From assembly GCA_013288625.1 (NCBI GenBank), contig JABDBN010000014.1, positions 1 through 32,327 of the forward strand: 32,327 nt of DNA. Reading direction: 5' to 3'. Of the stretch, positions 23,521 to 31,541 are shown in pieces (positions within the stretch are counted from its first letter, which is position 1; the number at the start of each line of letters is the position of its first letter). Below the pieces are notes generated by a model that saw nothing but the letters and a program-made list of their open reading frames with translations, was not told where the DNA came from and did not search any database. The translations under genes and the position numbers were made by a program. The DNA is from Alphaproteobacteria bacterium (GTDB taxonomy: Bacteria; Pseudomonadota; Alphaproteobacteria; Rickettsiales; Midichloriaceae).

Positions 23521-24135
23521 TTAACAAACATAAGTATCGTTAGAGCATTGGTCCATAACATCATTAAATTCAATCAGCTGGGAGCAACACATTGAAGCAG
23601 CATCTTCATCGCATTCTGCATCGTTAGCAAAGTAGTAATCATATAACTCTTCAGCCTTTTCATAAACAAATGAAGCAACAAGTGAGCCGGCAGCTGAAGC
23701 CAAACCTTTTATAAGGTTGTCTGTACTGAACAGTCCTGTTCCATGGTGGTGCTCATGATCATGAGCATGATTGCATTGCTGCAGGGAAAACAATTGAACT
23801 GCTAGTAGTTCAAAATGATAAGAAGCGAATCCTGCAAATATTGTTTCAATTGGAGAACTCCATATAGGTTTGGTGATGTGTTTTAGCGATTCCCAAAGTC
23901 CATCCTCATTCCTATACATATTAATCATACTGCTCGAACTAAAAAAACTTTCAGCTGTTTCATGGAGCACTTTAGATACAGGAATTTTGATGACGTTTAC
24001 GCATGGTATACCTTGCAATATAGGAATGGACATTAATTCAACAACTTCTCCGGCAAAATGTGAAGATACTCCAGCAAAAACATAATTAAAACCCTGGTGT
24101 GCAGTTGATGCAAGATTTGATAGATTTAATGACAT
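23521..24135 (-). CDS. Unknown His- and Cys-rich protein (204 aa)
   Basis: No known family is recognised. Residues 121-131 (CNHAHDHEHHH) form a dense metal-binding-like cluster of six histidines. The C-terminus has five cysteines in the last 30 residues (including a CC pair and a terminal Cys). Residues 20-36 (FAGVSSHFAGEVVELMS) and 100-117 (FAGFASYHFELLAVQLFS) resemble each other, which hints at an internal duplication with one-residue offset. There are moderately hydrophobic stretches but no clear signal peptide. It has its own promoter. Metal storage or zinc/copper/nickel handling is possible; a host-directed role next to effector-like genes is equally open. Confidence 0.65.
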   Translation of the reverse strand: MSLNLSNLASTAHQGFNYVFAGVSSHFAGEVVELMSIPILQGIPCVNVIKIPVSKVLHETAESFFSSSSMINMYRNEDGLWESLKHITKPIWSSPIETIFAGFASYHFELLAVQLFSLQQCNHAHDHEHHHGTGLFSTDNLIKGLASAAGSLVASFVYEKAEELYDYYFANDAECDEDAASMCCSQLIEFNDVMDQCSNDTYVC

Positions 24136-24164
24136 TTGAAGCTCTTTTTGTTATGTTATAACGC

Positions 24165-24192
24165 AACATAAAGATTTTTGTCGCGCCGTCAA
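24165..24192 (-). promoter_or_regulatory. Promoter of the His/Cys-rich protein gene
   Basis: On the minus strand, TTGACG (24187-24192), 16-base spacer, TATGTT (24165-24170). The minus 10 box forms one arm of an inverted repeat, TTATGTT/AACATAA (24151-24171), which could be an operator. Confidence 0.55.
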
Positions 24193-24227
24193 GCTTTTTC
24201 GGGGGGTAGGATGGGGACTGCTTCAAA

Positions 24228-26711
24228 TTACCTTGTGCGTTCAGGCGGAGGAGGTGGTGGACGATGGTTAGTCCTCTGCCCTGGTACACTCGCTGTGTGA
24301 GAGACCGAAGGTTTAGGCGCAGTGTGCGCAGTTGCAGGGGCATGCTCAACCAGCTTTTCAGCATGCTTTCCATGTTCTTCGCGAAGCGGAGGCGGTGGTG
24401 GAGGTGTCTTTTTTCCTTGGTGGCTACCCTGAGGTGGGACGGTTTCAGGAGCAGGTTTTTTTAGCGAAAGTGGGATAGGTGGTATTTTTGGTAACTCCTT
24501 CTTAGGTAAACTTTTCTCAATTTCCTTTCTTTGAGCATCAAGCTTTTCTTTGCTAGGCTTAGGTGGGACTGGTAGCACATTCATGACCGGAGTTGAGCGT
24601 GTAGGCAGCGTTGGTACAGTCGGTGTTGTCGCTGCTAATTTTTTAGCATCATTGAATTTTTTAGTGACTGCCAACCCACCCGTTGTGGCAAAGGTTAGCC
24701 TAATTTTGGCAGTGGTATCGTTCTCTAAAGCTAGGTCTAGTGCGGTTTTCCCTGCGCTATTTATAGTATCAGCCTTGGCACCCGCGTCTATTAAGAAGTC
24801 TACTAATTGGGTATTCTCATGATTGGCTACCATTGCTGCATTCATCAGGTAAGTACGCCCGAATTTGTCAAAAGCATCGATATTAGCTCCTTTCTCGCGC
24901 AATCTGCTAACTAAGTCTAAATTCCTGTATTCAATAGCAAATTTTAACGCGTCAGCTAAAAAATCCTTCGGAACCTCACCTGGCTTAGCTAGCATTTCGT
25001 ATATGTCGTCAGCTCTTTTTTTAGCCAAAAGCGCACTGATGCCTTTATCTTTGTCAATTTTTAATTTCCCTACATTAGGCTTAGCCTCTCGATATAAGGT
25101 AGTTTTCTTCAAAGGCTTTAATTTATCATTTTGATCAAGAAGCGGTTTAGTTGTTGCAATAATCTCTTCTCTAAGAGGCGATTGAAGGTTCTTCAGGGTG
25201 AGCGGAACTGTAAGAGGGAAACCCAATTTTACCATAGAAATGTATATTTGAAGTTCGATTATCTTGAGCATTTGGTCATCGATCCTATATGGTTGCGAGA
25301 CTTCCAAAATTATCTTTTTTATTTCTGAAATTAGCTTGGCTTTCTCAACACTGCTGATTGTAGAAGATTGGTCTGTAAATGTGCTGATCAAAGAGCGTGA
25401 GCATTCTGATAATGCTTGATCTATCCCCAATTGATCTTCAGCGCCGGAAGCTGTGGCTACGCACTTTCCAATGCCTTCAACTGTAATTTCATCAGTTAAA
25501 GGTTTGGAAATTTTGAGGGAATTTCCAGCACCTGTTTGAGATATTATGCCGTTATCGATCAGGTTTTTAGCCAGTATAAAAGCAATTTCCGGCCACGACT
25601 CTTGATCTAAATATGCCCAGGAATTTGTATCAGTAGTTCGCTTTGCCAACAAACTATTAAGCAGGTTCTTTTTAAAGGAATCTAACTCATCATTCTTCAC
25701 GAGCGAACCTTGCAGAATATGCTCGGCTTGGCTGATGATCGAATCGCATAATTTACTAAATACTTGGTTCCTTACATCCATACCCTCAGTGAAGACAACA
25801 GGTGGCATTGGCACGGGAGTTGGTATCGTTCGCGCTTTATTTAATTCAGCAAGGAGGGCTGGTGGTGAACTATTACCCAGATGAACGCCGGCTTCATAGA
25901 ACTGCAGTGCTATCAGGTCTTTGGTATGATCAAGAGGTGTGGTAGCCAGCTCAAAGAGATCCCTAAGCAGTGGCTGACCCAAGACATGTCTTAATAGTGC
26001 CCGCGTACTTCTCGTGCTGCAATTACCTACAGTCTGCTTTGTCGTTCTGATTGACTCGTCTCCACGTCCCTGCCGAAGCAATACGGTGACTTGATCCGAG
26101 GCAGGTTTATCGCTAAAAATGGTGTTAACATCAACATCAATCGCTTTAGTTAACTCCTCTAGACTTGCATACCTTTGATTTACGCCCCATACATGTGATG
26201 TACTATCCTTAGGTGAAAGCGCTTCAGCTCCAGCACCTTCATTAAACTCTGTACGCGTGTAAACATCTCCATGTTTAGTATACTTAATTATGGCATGATG
26301 TCCGTGAAAGCCTCCTTCTATATAGACTTCGCCAACACTATCGAGCTGAGAAATGATGTATGCTTTTTTAGCGATTTTATCTGCTGGCTCGGAATTTGTA
26401 TCTGATAGAGCGAATTTCAAATCTTGCTGGCGCAGAGTTTCAAGAATATCCAAAGCAGATGTTAGTTTTAATTTCTGTTCATTAGAAAGAGTTGGCGCAT
26501 AGAGAGCCAAATAAGCTCTGATCAGCAAGCTATAACCTTCGAAAGCCGTTTGAGAATACATACCAAATCCCGAGTCCGGTATAGGCTTTGACTGCGCTTC
26601 CTTATCAGCCGCCTCTCTTCTAATAACTGCTTCAAGCGTGTTTTGACTAAACTCAAACTCTGCCATGAGCTTTTTTAGTTCTTCTAATTCCTTATTACCT
26701 TTGTTATTCAT
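24228..26711 (-). CDS. Large effector-like protein: putative His/Glu-Gln-Cys domain, ankyrin repeats, polyproline tail (827 aa)
   Basis: The start ATG 26711 has GGAG seven bases upstream; a TTG four codons earlier is unlikely. Residues 131-160 hold EGGFHGHHAIIKYTKHG then TRTEFNEGAGAE, and residues 225-236 KQTVGNCSTRST. H139, E155 or N157, Q226 and C231 appear in the order used by clan CE cysteine proteases and YopJ-type acetyltransferases (His, acid/Asn, Gln, Cys), although the Gln-Cys gap is one residue shorter than usual. Residues ~585-672 are two to three ankyrin repeats (LVSRLREKGANIDAFDKFG, LVDFLIDAGAKADTINSAG). Residues 673-827 are Pro-rich, with P6 at 770-775 and at 818-823, as in proteins that bind profilin, EVH1 or SH3 domains. 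It is probably secreted into a eukaryotic host; no catalytic activity is proven. Confidence 0.7.
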   Translation of the reverse strand: MNNKGNKELEELKKLMAEFEFSQNTLEAVIRREAADKEAQSKPIPDSGFGMYSQTAFEGYSLLIRAYLALYAPTLSNEQKLKLTSALDILETLRQQDLKFALSDTNSEPADKIAKKAYIISQLDSVGEVYIEGGFHGHHAIIKYTKHGDVYTRTEFNEGAGAEALSPKDSTSHVWGVNQRYASLEELTKAIDVDVNTIFSDKPASDQVTVLLRQGRGDESIRTTKQTVGNCSTRSTRALLRHVLGQPLLRDLFELATTPLDHTKDLIALQFYEAGVHLGNSSPPALLAELNKARTIPTPVPMPPVVFTEGMDVRNQVFSKLCDSIISQAEHILQGSLVKNDELDSFKKNLLNSLLAKRTTDTNSWAYLDQESWPEIAFILAKNLIDNGIISQTGAGNSLKISKPLTDEITVEGIGKCVATASGAEDQLGIDQALSECSRSLISTFTDQSSTISSVEKAKLISEIKKIILEVSQPYRIDDQMLKIIELQIYISMVKLGFPLTVPLTLKNLQSPLREEIIATTKPLLDQNDKLKPLKKTTLYREAKPNVGKLKIDKDKGISALLAKKRADDIYEMLAKPGEVPKDFLADALKFAIEYRNLDLVSRLREKGANIDAFDKFGRTYLMNAAMVANHENTQLVDFLIDAGAKADTINSAGKTALDLALENDTTAKIRLTFATTGGLAVTKKFNDAKKLAATTPTVPTLPTRSTPVMNVLPVPPKPSKEKLDAQRKEIEKSLPKKELPKIPPIPLSLKKPAPETVPPQGSHQGKKTPPPPPPLREEHGKHAEKLVEHAPATAHTAPKPSVSHTASVPGQRTNHRPPPPPPERTR

Positions 26712-26755
26712 CGCTAACTCCAAAGCAGCAGTGGCATTAGTTCACTACTCTAATT

Positions 26756-26787
26756 AGTGTAGGCTCTAATAATTAATAAATGGTTAA
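26756..26787 (-). promoter_or_regulatory. CtrA-type box and minus 10 element upstream of the ankyrin/polyproline gene
   Basis: On the minus strand, TTAA-CCATTTA-TTAA (26773-26787), then 11 bases, then TACACT (26756-26761). Arrangement and minus 10 hexamer are identical to 18180-18211. The ATG is 45 bases downstream. Confidence 0.62.
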
Positions 26788-26835
26788 AAGGAATAAACCG
26801 ATATCATTGTATTGTGAAGTAAGTGACTTTTATGA

Positions 26836-29505
26836 TTATATTTTAAGACCAGCATTCCTCTCCCCATAATGTCCGTAAATTTCAAAGTCATTTTTTATCT
26901 TCTGTAATTTGTTATTATATTCAGTAGGTATTCCGACTTTTTTCCTTTCATCTGCAATCTCTTTAATTATCTTCTGATAGAATTTTTCTCCTGTACTCGT
27001 ATATAAATCTCCCTTTTCGCCTTTGGTACTGTCTTTGACAAGATCGGTGAAAAAAGAAGTTTTGCCACCTTTGTAGCTTTTTGCCATTTGGTCATAGTGG
27101 TCTAGGAAACTATTTATAGATTCCCTCTCTGCTTTAATAACAAATGCCACAGGGTTTATTCCCTGTACGCGAATGTTGTTTTTAAGAGCATAATCAATTG
27201 GATCATCGTCATTAATGTCATGTCTAGTCAATATCGCATATTCAACAGGCTCCATGCCGCCCAAAGCTAATTTAATAGAATCTTTAGTTTCCTGAGGGGT
27301 TGCTTTGTCATAGTACTTATCAACAGCGAACTCAAGTGCATTTTTCTCATTAGTTTTGTGAAATTTGAATAGCGCTAGTTCAATGAGGGGTAATAACGCG
27401 AATTTAATAGGGCTCTTGCCGTCCAATTCTAATTCAATAGCTTTTCTAATCTCTGGCGCACATGCGTTGTCATAGTACTTTTCGGTAAGAATGGATAAAG
27501 CGTCTTTATCTTTACCATCTTTGTCTTTACCGCCTTCTGCGATTATAGATAGAACTATGCGTAGAGTGTCGCTCACTGGTAATTTGTTTTCACGCACATA
27601 TTCTATTGGGTCTTTAGAATCTATTTTTATTTTGTGGAGTACAGCGTATAGTATCAGATCTAGCCCATCAACTTTCAGGCCTTTTTCATGCCCGTAGATT
27701 ATCGGATCCTGGGTGCCGATTTTTAAATTATTTCTAATTGCATATACTATTGGGTTGGTGTCTCTTATGTAATCAATATATGCGCCCTTTTGCCAAGTCT
27801 CTTTTGTTTGCCCCTCAGGTGGTGTCATTTTTTCCACAGCCTCAGCTAAAACCCTAAATTGCTTTAAGGCCTTCCAATGATTCTTAAACCCCTCAACATA
27901 GGCGTCTTGCACCGCATCAATAGAATCATCGAAAGTTGAAAGATTGATATTTATGCATCGTGGAAAATTTAACGCTCTTGGATCGAATCCCATTTGCTTC
28001 AACTCGTAGAATCGGGCTTTTAGAAGAGTTTCTAGTTCTTCTTCAGTGATCATAAGAATCTGTTCAAGTGATTCTCTCAACTCAGTAATGTTGATATCCA
28101 TAGCTTTGATATACTGGAAATTTATACATCTATTAACGAAGTTTATCCAAACGGTTTCGCCGTTGGTGGATAACATCTGTGCTGACTGACCATGATCTAT
28201 CTTCGCGAATACATTTTTGCCATCCTCCTGAATTACTCCGAAATTACTAAAATTCATATCAAACTCTCCGCCAGCTATCATAGCTGCCATTAGCTTCCCG
28301 GCACCAGAAACATCTCGTAGGCGTTTTTGTTCCTTATATTCGTAAGCTATTTGAAAACTGTCGAGATATTTTGAGCGCAGTAGGATTTTTCCTTGAAGAT
28401 TAGAATCAACTCCAGCAATAGTAGGAGTGCGGTCAAATAGCATTCTTTTGTAGAGAGGAGCCGTCAAAAACTCATTAAAGAAAGCAAGAGTGTCAGCGCC
28501 TCTGTAATCATAAAATTGAGTTAAATCTTGCTGGGTAAGTAAAAATTCGTTGTTTAGATCGCGTAGAAATAATAGAACTGTATCCTGCCCTTTTTCACCA
28601 TTAGGATGTTTAGCTTTTAGTGCATTCACAATAACTTTTTCAAGATCATCCTTGCTCCAACCACTCACATCAACTTTAATATCAACTCCAAGCTTTTTCA
28701 TGGCTGAGTGTAGTTGATTGATCTTTAAAACTCTATTTTCTTCTTTAAGATTAGCTAATAATTCTTCTACGCGATCAGTTAGTAATTCCACTGCTATTTT
28801 TACTCTGGCCTCGATACTGGGATTTGCGCTAATGCCCTCACTCTTTTTAAGCGAATTTATTTCTTGTTCATACTTTGTGGTACCAAGTATGTCGGGTTTT
28901 AGCTCGGCGGTTTTAAGCATAAATGTTTCATTCATACCCTTTGCATTCTGTCGTGTAGAGCGATATCCCGCGGTAATACCATCCTTCTTCTGAGGATCGA
29001 CGAATGAGGCCTCTTTATCAGGTTGCCTATCGTAATGTAATTTGGTAATAGCTTCCTTAGCTTTGACCTTTGCCAACAGTCGGTCTGCTTCCTTAGCAAC
29101 CTCAGAAAACTGGCTTGCTATTTCAGCGTCTTTAGTTAGTAATCCCTCTAAAATTTGGCTATCTATCTTTATCAAACGCATTCTTTTATAGATTGGTATG
29201 GGGTCAGCAGTACGATTTTTTCCCATTCTTTGTTCACATTCTTTTGCTAACTTATCTCTAATCTTGCTATCTAACGAATAAAGTGCGCTTTTTACCATAC
29301 TATTGAGTTTGGCAAACTCAGCTGGGGTAAGATTCTTTTCACTTATTCCCATAGATTGTATCAACTCTCTCGTAGTCTTTGAGCTAATCTTATCCAGGTC
29401 AGATTCACTAATAGAAGCAACCATGTTTTCAGGTTTTATAAGTTTCCGGACAGACTCCCCAGCCTTGCTAAAAATATCTCTAATCTCTGGTGATGCAGCT
29501 TTCAT
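26836..29505 (-). CDS. Large effector-like protein with kinase-like motifs and 16-residue repeats (889 aa)
   Basis: The N-terminal 250 residues are charged and helical. A kinase-like core may run from ETFMLK (Lys198, VAIK-like) to GGEFDMNFSNFGV (D416, N418, N421, catalytic-loop-like) and AKIDHGQS (D437-H-G, in the DFG position). A similar D-x-N-x-x-N-x-G...IDHG pattern occurs in some PI-kinase-like and bacterial effector kinases. Residues 584-647 are four 16-residue repeats of the form (D/N)PIxYAxxNxLKIxxx. Three more occur at 752-799, and between them are two ~54-residue units starting with xALxxxxxKYYD. No signal peptide or membrane helix is seen. It is preceded by a CtrA-type promoter. Host phospholipid or protein kinase activity is a hypothesis. 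Confidence 0.68.
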   Translation of the reverse strand: MKAASPEIRDIFSKAGESVRKLIKPENMVASISESDLDKISSKTTRELIQSMGISEKNLTPAEFAKLNSMVKSALYSLDSKIRDKLAKECEQRMGKNRTADPIPIYKRMRLIKIDSQILEGLLTKDAEIASQFSEVAKEADRLLAKVKAKEAITKLHYDRQPDKEASFVDPQKKDGITAGYRSTRQNAKGMNETFMLKTAELKPDILGTTKYEQEINSLKKSEGISANPSIEARVKIAVELLTDRVEELLANLKEENRVLKINQLHSAMKKLGVDIKVDVSGWSKDDLEKVIVNALKAKHPNGEKGQDTVLLFLRDLNNEFLLTQQDLTQFYDYRGADTLAFFNEFLTAPLYKRMLFDRTPTIAGVDSNLQGKILLRSKYLDSFQIAYEYKEQKRLRDVSGAGKLMAAMIAGGEFDMNFSNFGVIQEDGKNVFAKIDHGQSAQMLSTNGETVWINFVNRCINFQYIKAMDINITELRESLEQILMITEEELETLLKARFYELKQMGFDPRALNFPRCININLSTFDDSIDAVQDAYVEGFKNHWKALKQFRVLAEAVEKMTPPEGQTKETWQKGAYIDYIRDTNPIVYAIRNNLKIGTQDPIIYGHEKGLKVDGLDLILYAVLHKIKIDSKDPIEYVRENKLPVSDTLRIVLSIIAEGGKDKDGKDKDALSILTEKYYDNACAPEIRKAIELELDGKSPIKFALLPLIELALFKFHKTNEKNALEFAVDKYYDKATPQETKDSIKLALGGMEPVEYAILTRHDINDDDPIDYALKNNIRVQGINPVAFVIKAERESINSFLDHYDQMAKSYKGGKTSFFTDLVKDSTKGEKGDLYTSTGEKFYQKIIKEIADERKKVGIPTEYNNKLQKIKNDFEIYGHYGERNAGLKI

Positions 29506-29534
29506 AATAAACCTAGCGATTATACAATAATTTT

Positions 29535-29566
29535 ATTCTGCGCTCTAAAGGTTAACAAAAGGTAAA
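29535..29566 (-). promoter_or_regulatory. CtrA-type box and minus 10 element upstream of the kinase-like gene
   Basis: On the minus strand, TTTA-CCTTTTG-TTAA (29552-29566), 11 bases, CAGAAT (29535-29540). One mismatch to the CtrA consensus. A TATAAT at 29519-29524 further downstream is an alternative minus 10 box. Confidence 0.5.
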
Positions 29567-29588
29567 CAGAGGGTTGCAGACAGGAATA

Positions 29589-29617
29589 TTGCTTTGCAAA
29601 GCTAGGAGGTATATATT
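29589..29617 (+). promoter_or_regulatory. Promoter of the FMN reductase gene with palindromic spacer
   Basis: TTGCTT (29589-29594), 17-base spacer, TATATT (29612-29617). A perfect 12-base palindrome, GCTTTGCAAAGC (29591-29602), overlaps the minus 35 box and spacer and could be a repressor site. Confidence 0.5.
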
Positions 29618-29646
29618 TAATAATATGTGAAAATTAGAGAGCATAT

Positions 29647-30201
29647 ATGGGTAAAAAAATTGCAGCAATTTGTGGGAGCTTGAGAAAAGATTCTTACAAC
29701 CTGGCGATACTGAAAATAGTATGTGCGAAGCTTAGCGAAATGGGGCATGAAGTGACGCTTATCAATATCAATGACTATGATGTTCCGCTTTTTAGCCAGG
29801 ATATTGAGACTACAACTGGCATGCCTGAGAAGGTCAAAGTGATGAAAGGTATTGTTCACAGCGCTCAGGCAATTGTTATAGCAACGCCTGAATACAATGG
29901 TTCTGTAAGCGGTGTGGGGAAGAATGCCATAGACTGGATATCGCGCCCTCTGACACCTGATGAGGGGCAGTATGCATCATTCTCCGGAAAGCCTGCTGGA
30001 ATAATTGCTGCTAGTCCAGGAAGGTTAGGTGGGGTGAGGGCTCTGATGCACCTGCGCCATATTCTGACTGTGCTGGGGTGTAACGTTATGGGTAAACAAG
30101 TGATTGTTCCGGAAGCGCATAATATGAATGACGTAAGCAAAAAAGAACTGGAGACTTTTGCAACTATGTTCGACGCATATATTGGCAAGCTGCTCGCTTA
30201 A
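29647..30201 (+). CDS. NAD(P)H-dependent FMN reductase-like flavoprotein
   Basis: A flavodoxin-fold reductase of 184 residues. The phosphate-binding loop of FMN is GSLRKDSYN near residue 10. TPEYNGSVSGVGKNAIDW (about residues 80-97) is the second FMN contact found in ChrR/YieF/SsuE-type reductases. SPGRLGGVRALMHLRHIL is the third family block. Such enzymes reduce quinones, azo dyes or metals with two electrons and may protect against oxidative stress. It is transcribed divergently from the kinase-like gene. The substrate cannot be read from sequence. Confidence 0.85.
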   Translation: MGKKIAAICGSLRKDSYNLAILKIVCAKLSEMGHEVTLININDYDVPLFSQDIETTTGMPEKVKVMKGIVHSAQAIVIATPEYNGSVSGVGKNAIDWISRPLTPDEGQYASFSGKPAGIIAASPGRLGGVRALMHLRHILTVLGCNVMGKQVIVPEAHNMNDVSKKELETFATMFDAYIGKLLA

Positions 30202-30321
30202 ATTTATAACCTTAAAAAAAAGTATAAAATTTAATAAAATTGTTGTTGCTAACTGGCCTGTTTTGTGCGTAAACTGAAGCTTCAGAATGAAGAATTCTGT
30301 CCACATTTCATCATTTTGGTT

Positions 30322-30909
30322 ATGATCCGTATCACCGCAGGCAAACATAAGAACCGCAAAGTGGCTACTCAGCTTAAGGGTAAGCCAGTGGTGGAGTTTC
30401 GCCCGACGGCTGAACGGACACGTCTGGCCATTTTCAATATTCTTGAAAATTCAAAGTTTATCCCTGAGAGGTTTCTCAATGATGCTGTAGTTGCTGATCT
30501 GTTCTGCGGTTCGGGGTCATTTGGCCTGGAAGCGATTTCGCGTGGCGGGAAGGAAGTGTATTTTATCGATAGCTCGCTTGAGCAAATTCAGCTGGTGAAA
30601 GCCAATGTGGCGCATATAAAAGAAGAAAGTAAGGCTCATTATATCAGATGTGATGTGAATTTTTTGCCATTGGCGCGTAAGCAATGCAATATCGTTTATC
30701 TTGATCCCCCGTATAACTCCAAAATGGTTGAGAAGATTCTGGATAAGCTGGTTGAGCAAAAGTGGCTTGCCGAGCACCATGTTATTATCATAGAAGTGAG
30801 TTTCAGAGAGAAATTAAAACTGAATGAGAATTTTGAGATTTTTGATGAGCGCGAGTATGGCAAAACCAAAGTTATTTTTTGTTCACACAAACCAAAATTA
30901 AGCACATGA
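30322..30909 (+). CDS. rsmD: 16S rRNA (guanine-N2)-methyltransferase RsmD
   Basis: RsmD methylates G966 of 16S rRNA in the small-subunit precursor. The start MIRITAGKHKNRKV at 30322 matches the family start; the open frame extends upstream to GTG 30265 without family similarity. RPTAERTRLAIFNIL, VADLFCGSGSFGLEAISRG (SAM-binding motif I) and DPPYNS (catalytic motif IV) are present. 195 residues is normal. The TGA stop overlaps the ATG of tadA (ATGA). Upstream at 30274-30299 are overlapping palindromes (CTGAAGCTTCAG and CAGAAT/ATTCTG) that could fold in the leader. Confidence 0.9.
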   Translation: MIRITAGKHKNRKVATQLKGKPVVEFRPTAERTRLAIFNILENSKFIPERFLNDAVVADLFCGSGSFGLEAISRGGKEVYFIDSSLEQIQLVKANVAHIKEESKAHYIRCDVNFLPLARKQCNIVYLDPPYNSKMVEKILDKLVEQKWLAEHHVIIIEVSFREKLKLNENFEIFDEREYGKTKVIFCSHKPKLST

Positions 30910-31340
30910 AACTAGCTTTGGAGCAGGCACAGAAGGCCTATGACAGGGATGAAGTGCCAGTGGGTGCGGTGATAATAAAAGATGGTCAGGTGATCGCCTC
31001 GACTTGCAACCAGGTGATAAAGGCTAATGACCCTAGTGCGCATGCAGAGATGAATGCAATCAGGGATGCAAGCCGGCATTTGGCCAGCGAGTTTCTGGTG
31101 GGATGCGATCTTTATGTGACTCTTGAGCCATGCCCAATGTGCGCATTTGCTATTGCTTTGGCGCGCATAGATAGAGTTTTTTTTGGTGCTTATGACCCCA
31201 AAATGGGCGGGGTTGAAAGCGGTCCAAGAATCTTTAATTCCTCTTCCTGTCACCACAAACCCGAAGTTTATGGTGGACTTAAAGAAGAAGAATGTGGTGC
31301 GCTACTAAAGAAATTTTTTGCTAGTAAACGAGAAAAGTAG
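30906..31340 (+). CDS. tadA: tRNA adenosine(34) deaminase
   Basis: TadA converts A34 of tRNA-Arg(ACG) to inosine. The zinc and catalytic residues are in HAEMNAI (His and the proton-shuttle Glu) and PCPMC (two Cys). DEVPVGAVIIKDG at the N-terminus and FFGAYDPKMGGVESG in the substrate loop are family blocks. The ATG overlaps the rsmD stop, so translation is coupled; this start gives 144 residues and removes nine residues of an upstream extension that lies inside rsmD. Confidence 0.92.
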   Translation: MKLALEQAQKAYDRDEVPVGAVIIKDGQVIASTCNQVIKANDPSAHAEMNAIRDASRHLASEFLVGCDLYVTLEPCPMCAFAIALARIDRVFFGAYDPKMGGVESGPRIFNSSSCHHKPEVYGGLKEEECGALLKKFFASKREK

Positions 31341-31344
31341 TATT

Positions 31345-31496
31345 TGTAAGAGCACTTCTAATAACTCGCTTTTGTGAGATTTATGGCATGGAGCGAGAAA
31401 CGGAAAACCGTAAGCGTACATTGAAGTACGTGCGGATTTGAGTATCGCAGCGACATGCAAGAAATCCGCAAAAGTAGAGTTAAAAGAGGTGCTCGT
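31345..31496. repeat. Complex palindromic element between tadA and tyrS
   Basis: An imperfect long inverted repeat has outer arms at about 31345-31380 and 31461-31496 (GAGCAC...AACTC...TTTTG...GATTT against AAATC...AAAAG...GAGTTA...GTGCTC). Inside are three perfect hairpins: ACGG/CCGT (31400-31411), CGTAC/GTACG (31415-31430) and TGCGGATTT/AAATCCGCA (31431-31470). It fills the gap between the two genes. It resembles dispersed palindromic elements of intracellular bacteria (RPE- or MITE-like) more than a simple terminator. It could also end tadA transcription or act as RNA. Confidence 0.65.
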
Positions 31497-31541
31497 AAGG
31501 AACTTTAATCGGGTAATCACGCTATATAACGGGGAATTTTT

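Noticed and set aside
23751..23766. Perfect 16-base palindrome GCTCATGATCATGAGC
   Set aside because: It lies inside the coding sequence for the histidine cluster and follows from the His/Asp/Glu codon run; a regulatory site is unlikely.
31305..31520. Open frame of 71 codons on the minus strand over the palindromic element
   Set aside because: It is explained by the inverted-repeat DNA, overlaps the tadA end, and lacks a start signal.
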